Positions 26,452-37,199 are shown, counted from the stretch's first letter. The stretch: DNA of 64,000 nucleotides from Nostoc sp. 106C (GCF_002154725.1 NZ_MTAW01000169.1:47138-111137); one strand, 5' to 3'. Translations and numbers: made by a program. Notes: a model not told the origin generated them from the sequence alone.

Positions 26452-27240
26452 TTAAGGCAAAACCTGACGGAAATCCTCATCTCGATCGCTCAATTGCACC
26501 CAATCTAGATTTAAAGACCGTAATTTTTGCACCAAGCGATCGCAAGCAGGGCGTTCGGTAGCGTAATGTCCGGCATCAATCAAAATCAAACCGCGATCGC
26601 GGCTTTCTTGGAACTGATGGAACTTACAATCAGAAGTGAGATAAGCAGTAGCACCAGTTTTCACTACCGCCGAAATATAACTAGCACCAGAACCGCCTAA
26701 AACTGCCACTTTAGAAATTTCTTGGTGTAAATCAGCAGTTGGTGACACAATCAAATTTGAAGGAGCAAGGCGGGTGTGGATTACCGCCAATAATTCCTTT
26801 AATGTCATCAAAGGCTGTAATATCCCAACCCGACCATATCCTAATCCATTTTGGGTAGGAACTATAGGAGTAGCTTCCTTCAGTTCTAAAATCTGAGCCA
26901 AAACATCAGCAGTCCCATCCTGTACTTGGTCAAAATTGGTATGGGCGCTGTAAATCCCGATATTGTGGAGAAAAGCTAACCGTACCATATCCGCGATCGC
27001 TTCACCACTGCGGAGGGATTTGAGAGGGTTAAATATTAGGGGATGATGGGCAAAAATCAGGTTAGCATTACAGGCGATCGCTTCTTGCATTACCGCTAAA
27101 GTCGGCGTTAAACACACCAAAACCCTAGCAGATTCTTGTAAAATTCCCGGCTCAACCTGCCACCCACAATTATCCCAACTTTCAGACCAAGCAGGATTTG
27201 CCCATTCTTCAAACCATGTAATTAAGTCAGCAATTTTCAT
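26452..27240 (-). CDS. Nif3-like dinuclear metal-centre hexameric protein
   Basis: The 262-residue protein belongs to the Nif3/YbgI (GTP cyclohydrolase 1 type 2-like) family. Motifs are SWDNCGWQVE near residue 20, the metal-binding LIFAHHPLIF near 62, YSAHTNFDQVQDGTADVLA near 98-116, and the C-terminal LILIDAGHYATERPACDRLV. The family forms toroidal hexamers with two metals per subunit; its enzymatic role remains unsettled. Length is typical. It is followed upstream by yjbQ on the same strand, 106 bp away. Confidence 0.93.
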   Translation of the reverse strand: MKIADLITWFEEWANPAWSESWDNCGWQVEPGILQESARVLVCLTPTLAVMQEAIACNANLIFAHHPLIFNPLKSLRSGEAIADMVRLAFLHNIGIYSAHTNFDQVQDGTADVLAQILELKEATPIVPTQNGLGYGRVGILQPLMTLKELLAVIHTRLAPSNLIVSPTADLHQEISKVAVLGGSGASYISAVVKTGATAYLTSDCKFHQFQESRDRGLILIDAGHYATERPACDRLVQKLRSLNLDWVQLSDRDEDFRQVLP

Positions 27241-27346
27241 TAAATTTCAGCAGCTACCCAGCAGGCTAATTATTTTATGCCCAATTAAGGCTACAGAAAA
27301 CTGTGCCTTAAGTAATATTTAACGATTAGCCAACTTTTGAGAAATT

Positions 27347-27760
27347 CTATCCAGAGATATGCACAACTAACTCTCTGACATGACTGCGCTGACGATGCTC
27401 CCAAACATAAATACCTTGCCAAGTACCCAAAACCAAGTGACCGCGATTAATCGGGATATGTTCGGAAGTGTGGGTAAGGGCGGAACGGATATGTGCTGGC
27501 ATATCATCAGGGCCTTCCGCATCATGAATATACTTGCCTGATTCCGGTACAAGTTTCGCCATAAAATTAGCCAAATCCACCAGTACATCAGGATCAGCAT
27601 TTTCTTGAATCACCAAACTAGCTGAAGTGTGGCGCAAAAATAGAGTACACAGTCCAGTTTCCACCCCCGACTCAGCAACAATCGCTTCAATTTTTGAGGT
27701 GATATTTTGAAAAGATTTGCCAGTAGTGGAAACTCTGAGTAGCTTTTGGTAATGAGTCAT
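27347..27760 (-). CDS. yjbQ: YjbQ/UPF0047 family protein
   Basis: The 137-residue protein has the UPF0047 signature: LCTLFLRHTSASLVIQENAD at about 37-56 with the conserved His, HDAEGPDDMPAHIRSALTHT at about 79-98, and the C-terminal GTWQGIYVWEHRQRSHVREL. Family members form trimers; E. coli YjbQ shows weak thiamine-phosphate-synthase activity, and that name is used in annotation. The true function is uncertain. It reads in the same direction as the Nif3-like gene. Confidence 0.93.
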   Translation of the reverse strand: MTHYQKLLRVSTTGKSFQNITSKIEAIVAESGVETGLCTLFLRHTSASLVIQENADPDVLVDLANFMAKLVPESGKYIHDAEGPDDMPAHIRSALTHTSEHIPINRGHLVLGTWQGIYVWEHRQRSHVRELVVHISG

Positions 27761-27908
27761 CTGGAATGAGTTAAAAGTCCACTGAGCGTTAGAACTCGCT
27801 TGCTGATTGAGAATATATCACACAACTTGGCAAGAGGTGGTCTGTTGAATAACTGGGTTGCCAAAGATTCGGTGGCTGATATGTGTTGCTTGATGTTGGA
27901 GTTGAGGT

Positions 27909-28529
27909 ATGGAAAAGGAGAGGATTACTGCTGAAGACTTGCTCAGACATTATACTGCTGGGGAAAGAGATTTTAGTGGAGCCAATCTCAGTGGTGAGCT
28001 TATTGGATTTGACCTCCAAGGAATCAATCTTAGTGGTGCTTACTTGCTTGTCTATTGTGAGCGTTCCAATTTGAGCAACGCCAATTTCCAGAGTGCTGGA
28101 ATTGCGGACTGTGGGTTTATGGAAGCTAATTTGAGTGGAGCCAATCTCAGCAAGGCTATTTTGTCTGAATCCAACTTCGAGGGAGCTATTTTGATTGGTG
28201 CTGATTTGAGAAGATCTGAGATGATTCGCACCGCTCTCGGAGGCGCTAGCTTGGTAAATGCCGACTTGAGAAGTGCTAACTTGGAAAGCGCCGACCTGGC
28301 AAATGCTAGCTTGGTAGATGCAGACTTGAGAAATGCCAACTTGGAAAGTGCCAATTTGGCTAGGGCTAATTTGACTGGAGCTAATTTAATCGGAGCTGAT
28401 TTGAGAAACACCAAATTGCGAGACGCTAACCTAACTTACGCCAATTTGGCTGGGGTTGATCTGAGTGTAGCTATTCTCTGTAATACGCTTATGCCTGATG
28501 GTACCTTCAGAGATGACAATTGTGTTTGA
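27909..28529 (+). CDS. Pentapeptide-repeat protein
   Basis: The 206-residue protein has a short N-terminal helix (MEKERITAEDLLRHYTAGER). From about residue 20 to 190 it is a nearly uninterrupted A(D/N)LxX pentapeptide ladder (e.g. ANLSGANLSKAILSE, ADLRSANLESADLANASL). It would fold as a right-handed quadrilateral beta-helix. No signal peptide or fused domain is seen. Such proteins are very abundant in filamentous cyanobacteria; DNA mimicry is known only for a few (MfpA/Qnr type) and is not indicated here. The minus-strand frame within it is a shadow of the repeat. Confidence 0.93.
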   Translation: MEKERITAEDLLRHYTAGERDFSGANLSGELIGFDLQGINLSGAYLLVYCERSNLSNANFQSAGIADCGFMEANLSGANLSKAILSESNFEGAILIGADLRRSEMIRTALGGASLVNADLRSANLESADLANASLVDADLRNANLESANLARANLTGANLIGADLRNTKLRDANLTYANLAGVDLSVAILCNTLMPDGTFRDDNCV

Positions 28530-28683
28530 GTGCGATCGCTCCTGGCTCATAATTTGAGTATACGTAATTTAGAGATGCGATCGCCTAGTATTCTTGAAAG
28601 TAAATCGTCTTTGCTGTGGCAATAATCGACGCTGGAGTATTCTTTACTATATCCATCGAATAAATGCCAAATTCCAAAACCAC

Positions 28684-29633
28684 ATGACTGAGGAATTAGA
28701 AAGAGCCGATAATGATTCACCCTGGAAAGAAATATTAGAAGCATACTTTCCCCAAGCGATGCATTTTTTCCAGAAACAGCCAGATTAATTAATTGGGAAC
28801 TTCCCCATGAATTTCTTGATAAGGAATTTCAGCAAATAGCCCGTGATGCTGAACAAGGAAGAAGATACGCAGATAAATTAGTCAAAGTTTGGCAAATTCA
28901 AGGAGAAGAAATATGGCTGTTAATTCATGTAGAAATTCAAGCAAAACCTGAAGATAACTTCGCAGAAAGAATGTTTTCTTACAACCTGCGAATATTTGAC
29001 AAATTTGCTAAACCAGCCATTAGCTTGGCGATTTTATGCGATGCCGACCCAAATTGGCGACCAAATCAATACAATTACAATTATCCCGATACCAGGCTAA
29101 ATTTTGAATTTGGCACTGCCAAACTGCTCGATTATCAAAACCGTTGGCAAGAGTTAGAAGCTAGCGATAACCCATTTGCAACGGTTGTCATGGCACATTT
29201 AAAGACGCAGCAGACGAATAAAAAAGCAGAAGAACGCAAAACTTGGAAATTTAGCTTAATCCGTCGATTATACGAACAAGGACTGCAAGAAAGAGATATT
29301 CGTAACCTCTACCGATTTATTGATTGGGTTATGATTTTACCAAAAGCATTGGAAGCGGAATTTTGGGAAGAATTTAAACAGTTTGAGCAGGAGCGTACTA
29401 TGAGTTATGTCACAACTGGTGAACGTATTGGCTACGAACGGGGAAAACAAGAAGGTGAGCAAAGTCTCGTGCTTCGACAAGTAAAAAAACGGGTGGGAGA
29501 GTTACCTGAAGAAGCTCAAGAACGCATTCAAGCCCTTCCCTTAGTGCAATTAGAAGCGCTTGGCGAGGCTTTGTTAGATTTTACAGGACTAGAGGATTTA
29601 CTTAGCTGGTTGGAAGCAAATCCTCCAAGTTAG
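28684..29633 (+). pseudogene. Rpn-family nuclease/transposase-like gene with a -1 frame change
   Basis: The N-terminal frame (MTEELERADNDSPWKEILEA ... FPQAMHFF) ends at about 28788. The homologous continuation, FFPETARLINWELPHEFLDK and onward, is in the -1 frame to 29633. The combined product (about 315 residues) matches the Rpn / PD-(D/E)XK nuclease family, with HVEIQAKPEDNFAERMF and a DUF4351-like C-terminal helix pair. The break falls in CAT TTT TTC CAG, i.e. the heptamer T TTT TTC. Either one T was lost from the homopolymer, or a programmed -1 shift restores the full protein. The longest intact frame, from 28971, codes for 220 residues. Confidence 0.75.
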
Positions 29634-29723
29634 CATTTATCGGTTATGGGAATGTTTTAGCTGTAGCCTCTGATTAAGTGCGTAGACGCAAAGCGGCTTG
29701 TCGTAAGACATCGCTCATTGCTC

Positions 29724-30815
29724 CTAAATTGAGTTAACTTGAAAATATTTGATCACATCAGCTGCGATCGCTTCATTTCCATCTTTCGCAATTGGTTGAG
29801 ATATCTTTGGTTGCTGGAGAGGTTGATGCAGAAAATCCCAATCACCTTGAAAAAACTCAGATGGGCTGAGAATTTGGTGCTGATTATAATTAGTCAACCC
29901 TTTGATTAAAAAAGCTGCTTCTGCAAAGCCCTCACGGGTAGCAGTAACAATAGGTGCTTGTAAACGGATAGCTTCCGCAAAAGTACCATAACCAGGTTTA
30001 GAGATAACTCGCCCACAAATCGGCATGAAATCTACAGGGCGGTATTTGCGGTCAGTAATTTGAACTAAATTAGGTAAATCTGGGGCAGATGGATCGAAAA
30101 CGATGAATTGCCAATCGGGGAAATGGCGCAGGTTATCGTAGGGAATCTGCTGCAAACCCAAGCCACCGAAAGTCAGCAGAATCGTTTTTTCTAGGGGTGC
30201 ACTAATACCCCAACTTGCACGCAAATCATCAACAGCGTAGCGGGGCGAACCACCTGTTAAGCCCACATCTATAATATTGGTGAAAGCTGACATCGGTTCG
30301 TGGAAAGGAAGACGATACAGGCGATCGCATTTGGAATAACAATCACTAATCCAGTCAGCAACTTCCAAAAATTCCCCACCCCAATCTCGATAGATAAAAT
30401 CCCAGCCGAAGTTACTGATCGACCAGTTGGGGATATTGGCAGCTTTGGCAATTAAGGAAGCAAGAAAGGGAATATCAGCCAAAATCAGATGGACACGATT
30501 TTGACGGATAAAATTGACTTCCGAAGCAATTAAAGAATGCTGATTTTTCTTAATTTCCAATAACTTTGCTAAAGTAGCTGTTTTATCCATTGTCAAGCTA
30601 TCTGCTTGCACTACACCTAAATCAAATGCCCTAGGACGATGGATAAAATCGCCTTCAACATAACACTCAAGTAACCACCTTGGCGCAGTAGTCACCATAA
30701 TTAACAAGACTTCTGGACACAACTTTTGAATAGTTGCGGCAACCGATGCCATGCGGCTAGCATGACCAAAACCGTGGTTAGTAATAGCTATGTATAAAAT
30801 GGGGCGTTCTATCAT
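29724..30815 (-). CDS. MurG-like (GT-B) glycosyltransferase-family protein
   Basis: The 363-residue protein begins with ILYIAITNHGFGHASRMASV, a GT-B type N-terminal motif. The C-terminal domain has ILLTFGGLGL near 215 and CGRVISKPGYGTFAEAIRLQ near 280-300, the nucleotide-sugar-binding loop region of GT28/MurG-like proteins. The first domain resembles that fused to some sugar kinases. I chose the internal ATG ending at 30815, since the longer frame begins with TTG and adds 15 unconserved residues. Donor and acceptor cannot be read from sequence. It stands alone, with a long non-coding stretch upstream. Confidence 0.7.
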   Translation of the reverse strand: MIERPILYIAITNHGFGHASRMASVAATIQKLCPEVLLIMVTTAPRWLLECYVEGDFIHRPRAFDLGVVQADSLTMDKTATLAKLLEIKKNQHSLIASEVNFIRQNRVHLILADIPFLASLIAKAANIPNWSISNFGWDFIYRDWGGEFLEVADWISDCYSKCDRLYRLPFHEPMSAFTNIIDVGLTGGSPRYAVDDLRASWGISAPLEKTILLTFGGLGLQQIPYDNLRHFPDWQFIVFDPSAPDLPNLVQITDRKYRPVDFMPICGRVISKPGYGTFAEAIRLQAPIVTATREGFAEAAFLIKGLTNYNQHQILSPSEFFQGDWDFLHQPLQQPKISQPIAKDGNEAIAADVIKYFQVNSI

Positions 30816-30860
30816 AGAATTTATCTGAATAGCAACAGCTAAGAGGGAATACATCTGCAA

Positions 30861-31531
30861 GCCACAATCAATTTACCGGGTTCTGGCAACTTTGAGTAAT
30901 GATTTTAAAAAGTGACGAGGGCCTGTGATGGCTGAAGTGAAAACTCCACAACTCAAAGGCTGTCTTGCTGATACTGAGGAGATAGAAGCCTTGCGATCGC
31001 GTTGATTAGTCAGTCACTCTACTCAGAGTAGGATGAGCAAGGCACACGAGTCATCATTGTTTTAAGCGTGAATTCAATGCGTTGTAACTCAACGTTGTGC
31101 TTTAGTGTATAAAGGCAAAATTACCTTTCCTCAAGCTTTTAGGTAGTTTGATGAGCTAAAGACAATCTATTTAATATTTCTTTTATAAACAGTTTTTAAA
31201 ACCAGTGTTTAAAGTAGGTTATCATCAAGAAAAATTCCGGTTTCACATTAAAATCCAAGCATTAGCATTGCTCAAGCAAAAATAGCAGAAGTATTTTTGC
31301 TCTTTTGATAAATTCATAAAAAGACTCGTAAGACAAAAGAAACAGGAATGGAAGTGGTAATTAACCGTCCATCATTTAAGTTCATGGGCAAAGGAGTGTT
31401 TTTTAGATAACCGTTACTAACTGCGTACACCAAGACGCATAAAAAACTACCTAACCCCTTCTGCACCTTTGCACAGTTTTCACAAACTTGGTGATGTCTG
31501 TAATGGACAGCATTGAAGTTATTTATAGCTC
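30861..31531. other. Intergenic region without a convincing gene
   Basis: About 670 bp. Two very short frames (25 codons from 30927, 20 codons from about 31348) are too short to assign. A small hairpin ACTCT / AGAGT lies near 31017. It lies next to a decayed kinase gene and may contain unrecognisable remains of the same gene. Confidence 0.4.
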
Positions 31532-31852
31532 AGGAAAATACTAGACTTAAAAGGGATCATAGGAATTGCTGTTTCCGCTAGCGTTGTTGATTGCGATCGC
31601 CAAGATACTAAGGAAGTTGGTTGTGACGGTTTTCTACCCAAACCTGTTCGGTAAGTGGATCTTTAAGAAAACTGAAAAATGCATTTAGGCTGGGAATGGG
31701 TTGATCAAGAAAACGAGCGGAAGAATTCACTTCCCACTTCAGATTTACTACTGCCAACAACCCTTATAGTTCTCCCTAGTAAGGAGATTGCTAGCTTCGT
31801 TGATGTAACAATGAGGTGTGATCTACGAGCTATTGTCAATCGAAGCTACTAG
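31532..31852 (+). pseudogene. C-terminal remnant of a hybrid histidine kinase
   Basis: One frame reads LDLKGIIGIAVSASVVD and then EVGCDGFLPKPVR before a stop near 31650. This is the end of a receiver domain, with the conserved Ser/Ala and Lys-Pro. A second frame continues HLGWEWVDQENE, then SDLLLPTTLIVLPSKEIASF and ends DLRAIVNRSY at 31852. The same order (receiver end, LxLEWVY, Pro-rich linker, helix) is found at the C-terminus of the intact hybrid kinase at 19654-22041. So this is a frameshifted 3' fragment of a paralogous kinase. It sits just upstream of the intact kinase gene at 31963. Confidence 0.7.
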
Positions 31853-31876
31853 GTGGAAGATAGAGATTGACAATAG
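31830..31876. repeat. Perfect 12-bp inverted repeat
   Basis: CTATTGTCAATC (31830-31841) is matched by GATTGACAATAG (31865-31876) with a 23-bp loop. It overlaps the 3' end of the kinase remnant. It may be the old terminator of that gene or an operator for the kinase that starts at 31963; there is no clear T-run. Confidence 0.5.
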
Positions 31877-31962
31877 ATGCTATTTGCCACCCATATCTAT
31901 CAACTTGCTAATTTTTTAAATAAATAAATTCGCCATTTTTTTAACATTTATTAGAGGTATTA

Positions 31963-33939
31963 ATGAGTGATAATGCTACTAACCAAAGTGTCATCTTAAT
32001 CGTTGATGATAACCCTACTAATTTAGAATTATTGCTCGATTTTCTAGAAGAATCAGGGTTTAAAGTCTTAGTAGCTGAAGATGGCATAAGTGCAGTGGAG
32101 ATGGCAGAATATGCCTCACCAGACTTAATTTTATTGGACGTGTTGATGCCAGAAATCGACGGTTTTGAAACTTGCCGACGATTAAAAAGCAATTCAGCAA
32201 CTCAAAATATTCCGGTAATTTTCTTAACTGCACTTGTGGATAAGGTTGATAAAGTTAAAGGGTTGAATTTGGGAGCAGTAGATTACATCACTAAACCACT
32301 GGCACATGACGAGGTTTTAGCTCGCATTCAAATTCACATGCGCCTGCAAAACCTCACGAAAAAACTTACCGAGCAAAATGAGTGTTTGGAAGCGGAAATA
32401 TCTGAACGCAAGCAAGCAGAACAGAAAATCCGTGAACAAGCAGCTTTATTAGATATCACAACAGATGCAATTATCGTGCAAGACTTGAATAATCAAATCC
32501 GATTTTGGAATCAAGGATCTGAACGTCTGTATGGTTGGAATCAAGAAGAAGTGCTCACAAGAAATGCTAATAAACTGCTGTATCAACAGGAGACATTATT
32601 TCAACTGCAAGACATTCAAAAAAGTTTAATGAACTGTGGCTTGTGGGAAGGTGATTTACATCAAACTACAAAAGCTGGTAAAGAAATTATCGTTGCTAGT
32701 CGTTGGACAGTGATGCCCGATTTTGCAGGACAACCTAAATCTATATTAATTGTTAACACTGATATTACAGAGAAAAAACAACTCGAAGCGCAGTTTCTGC
32801 GAGCACAGCGTATGGAGAGTATTGGAACTCTAGCAAGCGGTATTGCTCATGACTTAAATAATGCGCTGACACCAATGTTGATGATAGTTCAACTCTTAGA
32901 AATCAAACTTGCAGATGAAAATAGCAAACAATGGCTGGCAATACTAGAAACAAATATTAAACGAGCAGCAGATTTAGTCAAACATGTGCTGTGTTTTTCT
33001 CGAGGACTCGAAGGAAAATTTAGTACATTAGAGATAAACGATGTCATTTCTGAAGTTGAACAAATTGTTAAACAGACATTTTCTAAATCTATTGCAATAC
33101 ATGTCGATATTCCCAAGCAAAGCCTTTGGAACATCTCAGGTGATGCTAATCAACTCCACCAAGTAGTATTGAATCTTTGTATTAATGCTCGTGATGCTAT
33201 GCCAGACGGCGGTATTCTGAAGATTTCTGCCAAGAATGTTTGGATTGACAGCGAATGTGCTCGCAGGAATATTGATGCTCAGGTTGGTCCTTATGTAATG
33301 CTTACCATATCCGATACAGGCAAGGGTATTTCCAAGGAAATAATCGATCGGATTTTTGAGCCTTTTTTCACAACAAAAGAAGTCGGTCAAGGCACAGGAC
33401 TGGGACTTTCAACAGTCATGGGGATTGTTAAAAGTCACAATGGTTTTGTGAAAGTAGTAAGCGAAGTGGGGAAAGGAACAGAATTTCAGATTTATTTATT
33501 AGCTACACAGACAATTGAAACAGAAAATATATTAACAGGGTATGATGAGTTACCCACAGGAAATGGAGAATTGATTCTGGTTGTTGATGATGAAGAGTCG
33601 ATTCGGGAGATTACTAAAACTGCTTTAGAAAAAAATGCTTATAAGGTTTTAGTCGCTAAAGATGGAATTGAGGCAGTCGCGTTATATACAAAACATAAAG
33701 TAGAGATTAGTGTAGTCTTAATTGATATGATGATGCCATCTATGGATGGGCCAATGGCTATCCGTGTACTGAAAAAAATTAATCCTGAAGTTAAGATTGT
33801 AGTAGTTAGCGGTTTAACTTCTAATCATGAATTAATTGCAACTCTAGATAACAGCATCACAACCTTTTTACCAAAACCCTATACATCTCAAGAATTGTTA
33901 AAAAGTGTACAGGTTACGCTTTATGCAAACTCACGTTAA
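31963..33939 (+). CDS. Hybrid histidine kinase (REC-PAS-HisKA-HATPase-REC)
   Basis: The 658-residue soluble protein has an N-terminal receiver (ILIVDDNPTN, Asp59 in LILLDVLMPE). A coiled coil and a PAS domain at about 155-270 follow (DAIIVQDLNNQIRFWNQGSE, YGWNQEEVL). HisKA has His296 (ASGIAHDLNNALTP), and HATPase_c has VVLNLCINARDAMPDGG and GQGTGLGLSTVMGIV. A second receiver lies at about 540-655 (LVVDDEESIRE, VVLIDMMMPSMDG). The HDLNN/GQGTGLGLSTV type belongs to the group in which the kinase tends to act on its own receiver. Two receivers suggest a phosphorelay node. Confidence 0.93.
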   Translation: MSDNATNQSVILIVDDNPTNLELLLDFLEESGFKVLVAEDGISAVEMAEYASPDLILLDVLMPEIDGFETCRRLKSNSATQNIPVIFLTALVDKVDKVKGLNLGAVDYITKPLAHDEVLARIQIHMRLQNLTKKLTEQNECLEAEISERKQAEQKIREQAALLDITTDAIIVQDLNNQIRFWNQGSERLYGWNQEEVLTRNANKLLYQQETLFQLQDIQKSLMNCGLWEGDLHQTTKAGKEIIVASRWTVMPDFAGQPKSILIVNTDITEKKQLEAQFLRAQRMESIGTLASGIAHDLNNALTPMLMIVQLLEIKLADENSKQWLAILETNIKRAADLVKHVLCFSRGLEGKFSTLEINDVISEVEQIVKQTFSKSIAIHVDIPKQSLWNISGDANQLHQVVLNLCINARDAMPDGGILKISAKNVWIDSECARRNIDAQVGPYVMLTISDTGKGISKEIIDRIFEPFFTTKEVGQGTGLGLSTVMGIVKSHNGFVKVVSEVGKGTEFQIYLLATQTIETENILTGYDELPTGNGELILVVDDEESIREITKTALEKNAYKVLVAKDGIEAVALYTKHKVEISVVLIDMMMPSMDGPMAIRVLKKINPEVKIVVVSGLTSNHELIATLDNSITTFLPKPYTSQELLKSVQVTLYANSR

Positions 33940-34160
33940 AAACACACGCAACATAGTATTTAGACTTGAACAGAGAATTACTAATTCGTAATTCATATTT
34001 AATTTGAAAATCGTAGTTTTTTGTAATGAGGGTAGAGAGCAGAACTTAAGTCAAGACCGAACAATATCCTCTCTCGAAAAACTCCAGGTTTTAAAACGAA
34101 TGGGTTAATTGAGATACAGGGCAACCACTGATTACAAATACGAATTACGAATTATTGTAA

Positions 34161-34457
34161 CTAATTCCAGTCCTGTTCTTCCTTTTTGCCGCGACTTTTA
34201 TAAATTCCTCCAACATCGTGGATCTGGCAAGTTTTCTCAAACAACTGTGCTTGTGTTAAACCCCAACGCTGCAAGACTTTATTTAAATCTTGTTGGATGT
34301 CACGCGCGCCAGGGAAGCCTTGATAACGAATCAAGAGCCGAGCTAGTTCTGCTAAATTGTAGTCTGTCGCCTCTTGAGCTAGTAAAATATCAATAGTGGG
34401 GCGATCGCGGTTGTGAAGAGGATGCTGTTGGTCTTTACTTCCGGATGCTTCAGCCAT
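34161..34457 (-). CDS. DUF3288 family protein
   Basis: The 98-residue protein (MAEASGSKDQQHPLHNRDRP, then ADYNLAEL-like helices LLIRYQGFPGARDIQQDLNK) fits the cyanobacterial DUF3288 family. The family motif is 'DQQHPL...R..I..LL......Y.L.ELARL.IRY.GFPGA..I...L...L..W'. Function is unknown. Two ATGs lie at the start; I use the second, at 34457. It is divergent from clpC, with about 290 bp between them. Confidence 0.85.
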   Translation of the reverse strand: MAEASGSKDQQHPLHNRDRPTIDILLAQEATDYNLAELARLLIRYQGFPGARDIQQDLNKVLQRWGLTQAQLFEKTCQIHDVGGIYKSRGKKEEQDWN

Positions 34458-34748
34458 CGTCATTCCTATAGTTATGAGTCCTGAGTTTTAAGTGTAGCTG
34501 AGAGATCAAGAGTAGAGAAGCCAAAAACCAACACTGAAGAGGTAAATGTAAAATCCACAACTTCTCACCTACTCAATATTCCACTCAGCGCGTTAGCGAC
34601 GGCAACCACACCTTAACTCTTACGGCTCTCACTACTGTCATTGAACTTTAAATAAAGATACATTGTCATTAAGAAAATACATGAAAGTTTAGATAAGGGT
34701 GAATGATGTTTCACCCAAAGCCAAGCAGCAAGGGAGCAAGAACCCGCT

Positions 34749-37199
34749 ATGTTTGAACACTTCACTTCCGAAGCAATTAAAGTAATTATGCTAGCTCAGG
34801 AGGAAGCACGTCGCCTGGGACACAACTTTGTAGGAACAGAGCAAATTCTCCTCGGGCTGATGGGAGAAGGAACTGGGGTTGCTGCTAAAGTGCTGACCGA
34901 ATTGGGCGTTACTCTTAAAGACGCACGTCGCGAGGTCGAAAAAATTATTGGTAGGGGTTCTGGCTTTGTACCACCAGAAATTCCTTTTACTCCTAAAGTA
35001 AAAAGCCTCTTTGAGCAATCGTTTAAAGAAGCTCATGGACTGGGGCACAACTACATTAATACAGAACACTTACTCTTAGGTTTAACCGAGGCTGGTGAAG
35101 GTGTAGCCGCCAAAGTACTGCAAAATCTCGGGGTTGACCTCAAGAGCATCCGCACTGCGGTGATTCGTTATTTAGGTGAAAACGCAACAGTTTACGCTGC
35201 GGGTAATGGTCCAAAGCGCACCCAAACACTCAGTCTAGAAGAGTTTGGCAGAAATCTGAGTAAACTGGCACAAGAAGGTAAGCTAGACCCAATTGTTGGT
35301 CGCGATAAAGAAATTGAACGTGCCATTCAAATTCTCGGACGCCGCACTAAAAACAATCCCGTGTTGATTGGTGAACCTGGAGTTGGGAAAACAGCGATCG
35401 CAGAAGGTCTGGCGCAACGGATAATCAACCAAGATGTTCCTGAAGTTTTGCAAGACAAGCAAGTAATCAGCCTCGATATGGGCTTGCTAGTCGCAGGAAC
35501 TCGTTTCCGGGGAGATTTTGAAGAACGCATCAAGAAAATCGTCGATGAGATTCGCACTGTCGGCAATATCATCCTCGTGATTGACGAAATTCATACGTTA
35601 GTCGGTGCTGGGGGAACAGAAGGCGGCTTAGATGCAGCCAATATCCTTAAACCTGCCTTAGCTAGGGGTGAACTCCAGTGTGTCGGCGCAACCACCTTAG
35701 ATGAGTACCGTCAGCACATTGAGCGCGATGCAGCCTTAGAGCGGCGTTTCCAGCCGATTATGGTAGGCGAACCCACAGTAGCCGAAACCATCGAGATTCT
35801 CTATGGCCTGCGGGGAGCTTATGAGCAACATCATAAAGTGACAATTTCTGATGCTGCTGTAGTCGCAGCTGCCCAACTGTCAGATCGCTACATTAGCGAT
35901 CGCTTCTTGCCAGATAAGGCAATAGACTTGATTGATGAAGCAGGTTCTCGCGTGCGTCTGCGCAACTCTCAGATTTCTCCTAACAAAGAACTGAAGCGCG
36001 AATTGGCTGGTGTTACCAAAGCCAAAGAAGATGCAGTCAGAATCCAAAATTTTGATACAGCTGGTAAGCTACGCGATCAAGAATTGGAACTGCAAGCAAA
36101 ACTGCACGCCGAGACTCAAACTGTTACATCAGGCAAAACTCCCATCGTAGATGAGGAAGACATCGCTCAAATCGTAGCTTCCTGGACTGGTGTCCCAGTC
36201 AACAAGCTCACAGAATCAGAATCTGAGCTACTGTTGCATCTGGAAGACACACTTCATCAACGGCTCATCGGTCAAGAACAAGCAGTTACCTCTGTATCTC
36301 GTGCCATCCGTCGCGCCAGAGTTGGGTTAAAGAACCCCAATCGACCCATCGCCAGCTTTATCTTCTCCGGTCCTACTGGAGTTGGTAAGACAGAATTGGC
36401 AAAAGCACTAGCCGCCTACTTCTTCGGCTCAGAAGAAGCCATGATTCGCCTAGATATGTCCGAATACATGGAAAGCCACACCGTATCCAAGCTGATTGGT
36501 TCACCTCCTGGTTACGTAGGCTACGACGAAGGCGGACAACTTACAGAAGCCGTGCGGCGCAAACCATACACAGTGCTGCTATTCGATGAAATCGAAAAGG
36601 CGCACCCCGATGTATTCAATATGCTGCTGCAACTCTTAGATGACGGTCATCTTACCGACGCCAAAGGTCGCAAAGTAGACTTCAAGAACACCTTGATCAT
36701 CTTGACATCTAACATCGGTTCCAAGGTGATTGAAAAAGGTGGCGGTGGTTTAGGCTTCGATTTCGACAACCAAGCCGATGCTAGTTACAACCGCATCCGT
36801 AACTTGGTGAATGAAGAACTTAAAGCTTACTTCCGTCCAGAATTCCTCAACCGTCTTGATGAGATTATTGTCTTCACTCAGCTTTCTAAGGATGAAGTCA
36901 AGCAAATTGCTGACATCCTCTTACGTGAAGTTGCTGGTCGCTTGACAGAGAAGGGAATTACCTTAGAAGTCACAGAACGCTTCAAAGAACGTGTAGTTCA
37001 AGAAGGTTACAACCCCAGCTACGGTGCTAGACCATTACGTCGCGCCATTATGCGCCTTTTAGAAGATTCTCTGGCTGAAGCTTTGCTATCCGGTCAAGTC
37101 GCTAGTGGAGACACAGCCATTGCTGATGTTGACGATGATGGTCAAGTACAAATCCAAAAATCAGAAAAACGGGAGTTACTGTTAGCAAATGTTGGCTAA
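34749..37199 (+). CDS. clpC: Clp protease ATP-binding subunit ClpC
   Basis: The 816-residue Hsp100 unfoldase delivers substrates to ClpP. It has the double N-terminal Clp repeat ([20 protein letters not shown], then a second copy from about 80). The first AAA module has [12 protein letters not shown] near 206 and [14 protein letters not shown] near 277. The middle domain has the UVR-like [20 protein letters not shown] near 425, and the second AAA module has [14 protein letters not shown] near 545 and [14 protein letters not shown]. Length and order are typical of cyanobacterial/plastid ClpC, and the ATG is preceded by GGGAG. It is monocistronic and ends in a strong terminator. Confidence 0.98.
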   Translation: MFEHFTSEAIKVIMLAQEEARRLGHNFVGTEQILLGLMGEGTGVAAKVLTELGVTLKDARREVEKIIGRGSGFVPPEIPFTPKVKSLFEQSFKEAHGLGHNYINTEHLLLGLTEAGEGVAAKVLQNLGVDLKSIRTAVIRYLGENATVYAAGNGPKRTQTLSLEEFGRNLSKLAQEGKLDPIVGRDKEIERAIQILGRRTKNNPVLIGEPGVGKTAIAEGLAQRIINQDVPEVLQDKQVISLDMGLLVAGTRFRGDFEERIKKIVDEIRTVGNIILVIDEIHTLVGAGGTEGGLDAANILKPALARGELQCVGATTLDEYRQHIERDAALERRFQPIMVGEPTVAETIEILYGLRGAYEQHHKVTISDAAVVAAAQLSDRYISDRFLPDKAIDLIDEAGSRVRLRNSQISPNKELKRELAGVTKAKEDAVRIQNFDTAGKLRDQELELQAKLHAETQTVTSGKTPIVDEEDIAQIVASWTGVPVNKLTESESELLLHLEDTLHQRLIGQEQAVTSVSRAIRRARVGLKNPNRPIASFIFSGPTGVGKTELAKALAAYFFGSEEAMIRLDMSEYMESHTVSKLIGSPPGYVGYDEGGQLTEAVRRKPYTVLLFDEIEKAHPDVFNMLLQLLDDGHLTDAKGRKVDFKNTLIILTSNIGSKVIEKGGGGLGFDFDNQADASYNRIRNLVNEELKAYFRPEFLNRLDEIIVFTQLSKDEVKQIADILLREVAGRLTEKGITLEVTERFKERVVQEGYNPSYGARPLRRAIMRLLEDSLAEALLSGQVASGDTAIADVDDDGQVQIQKSEKRELLLANVG

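Noticed and set aside
28052..28414. 120-codon minus-strand frame rich in KLA/SAL repeats
   Set aside because: It is the mirror image of the periodic pentapeptide-repeat gene on the plus strand.
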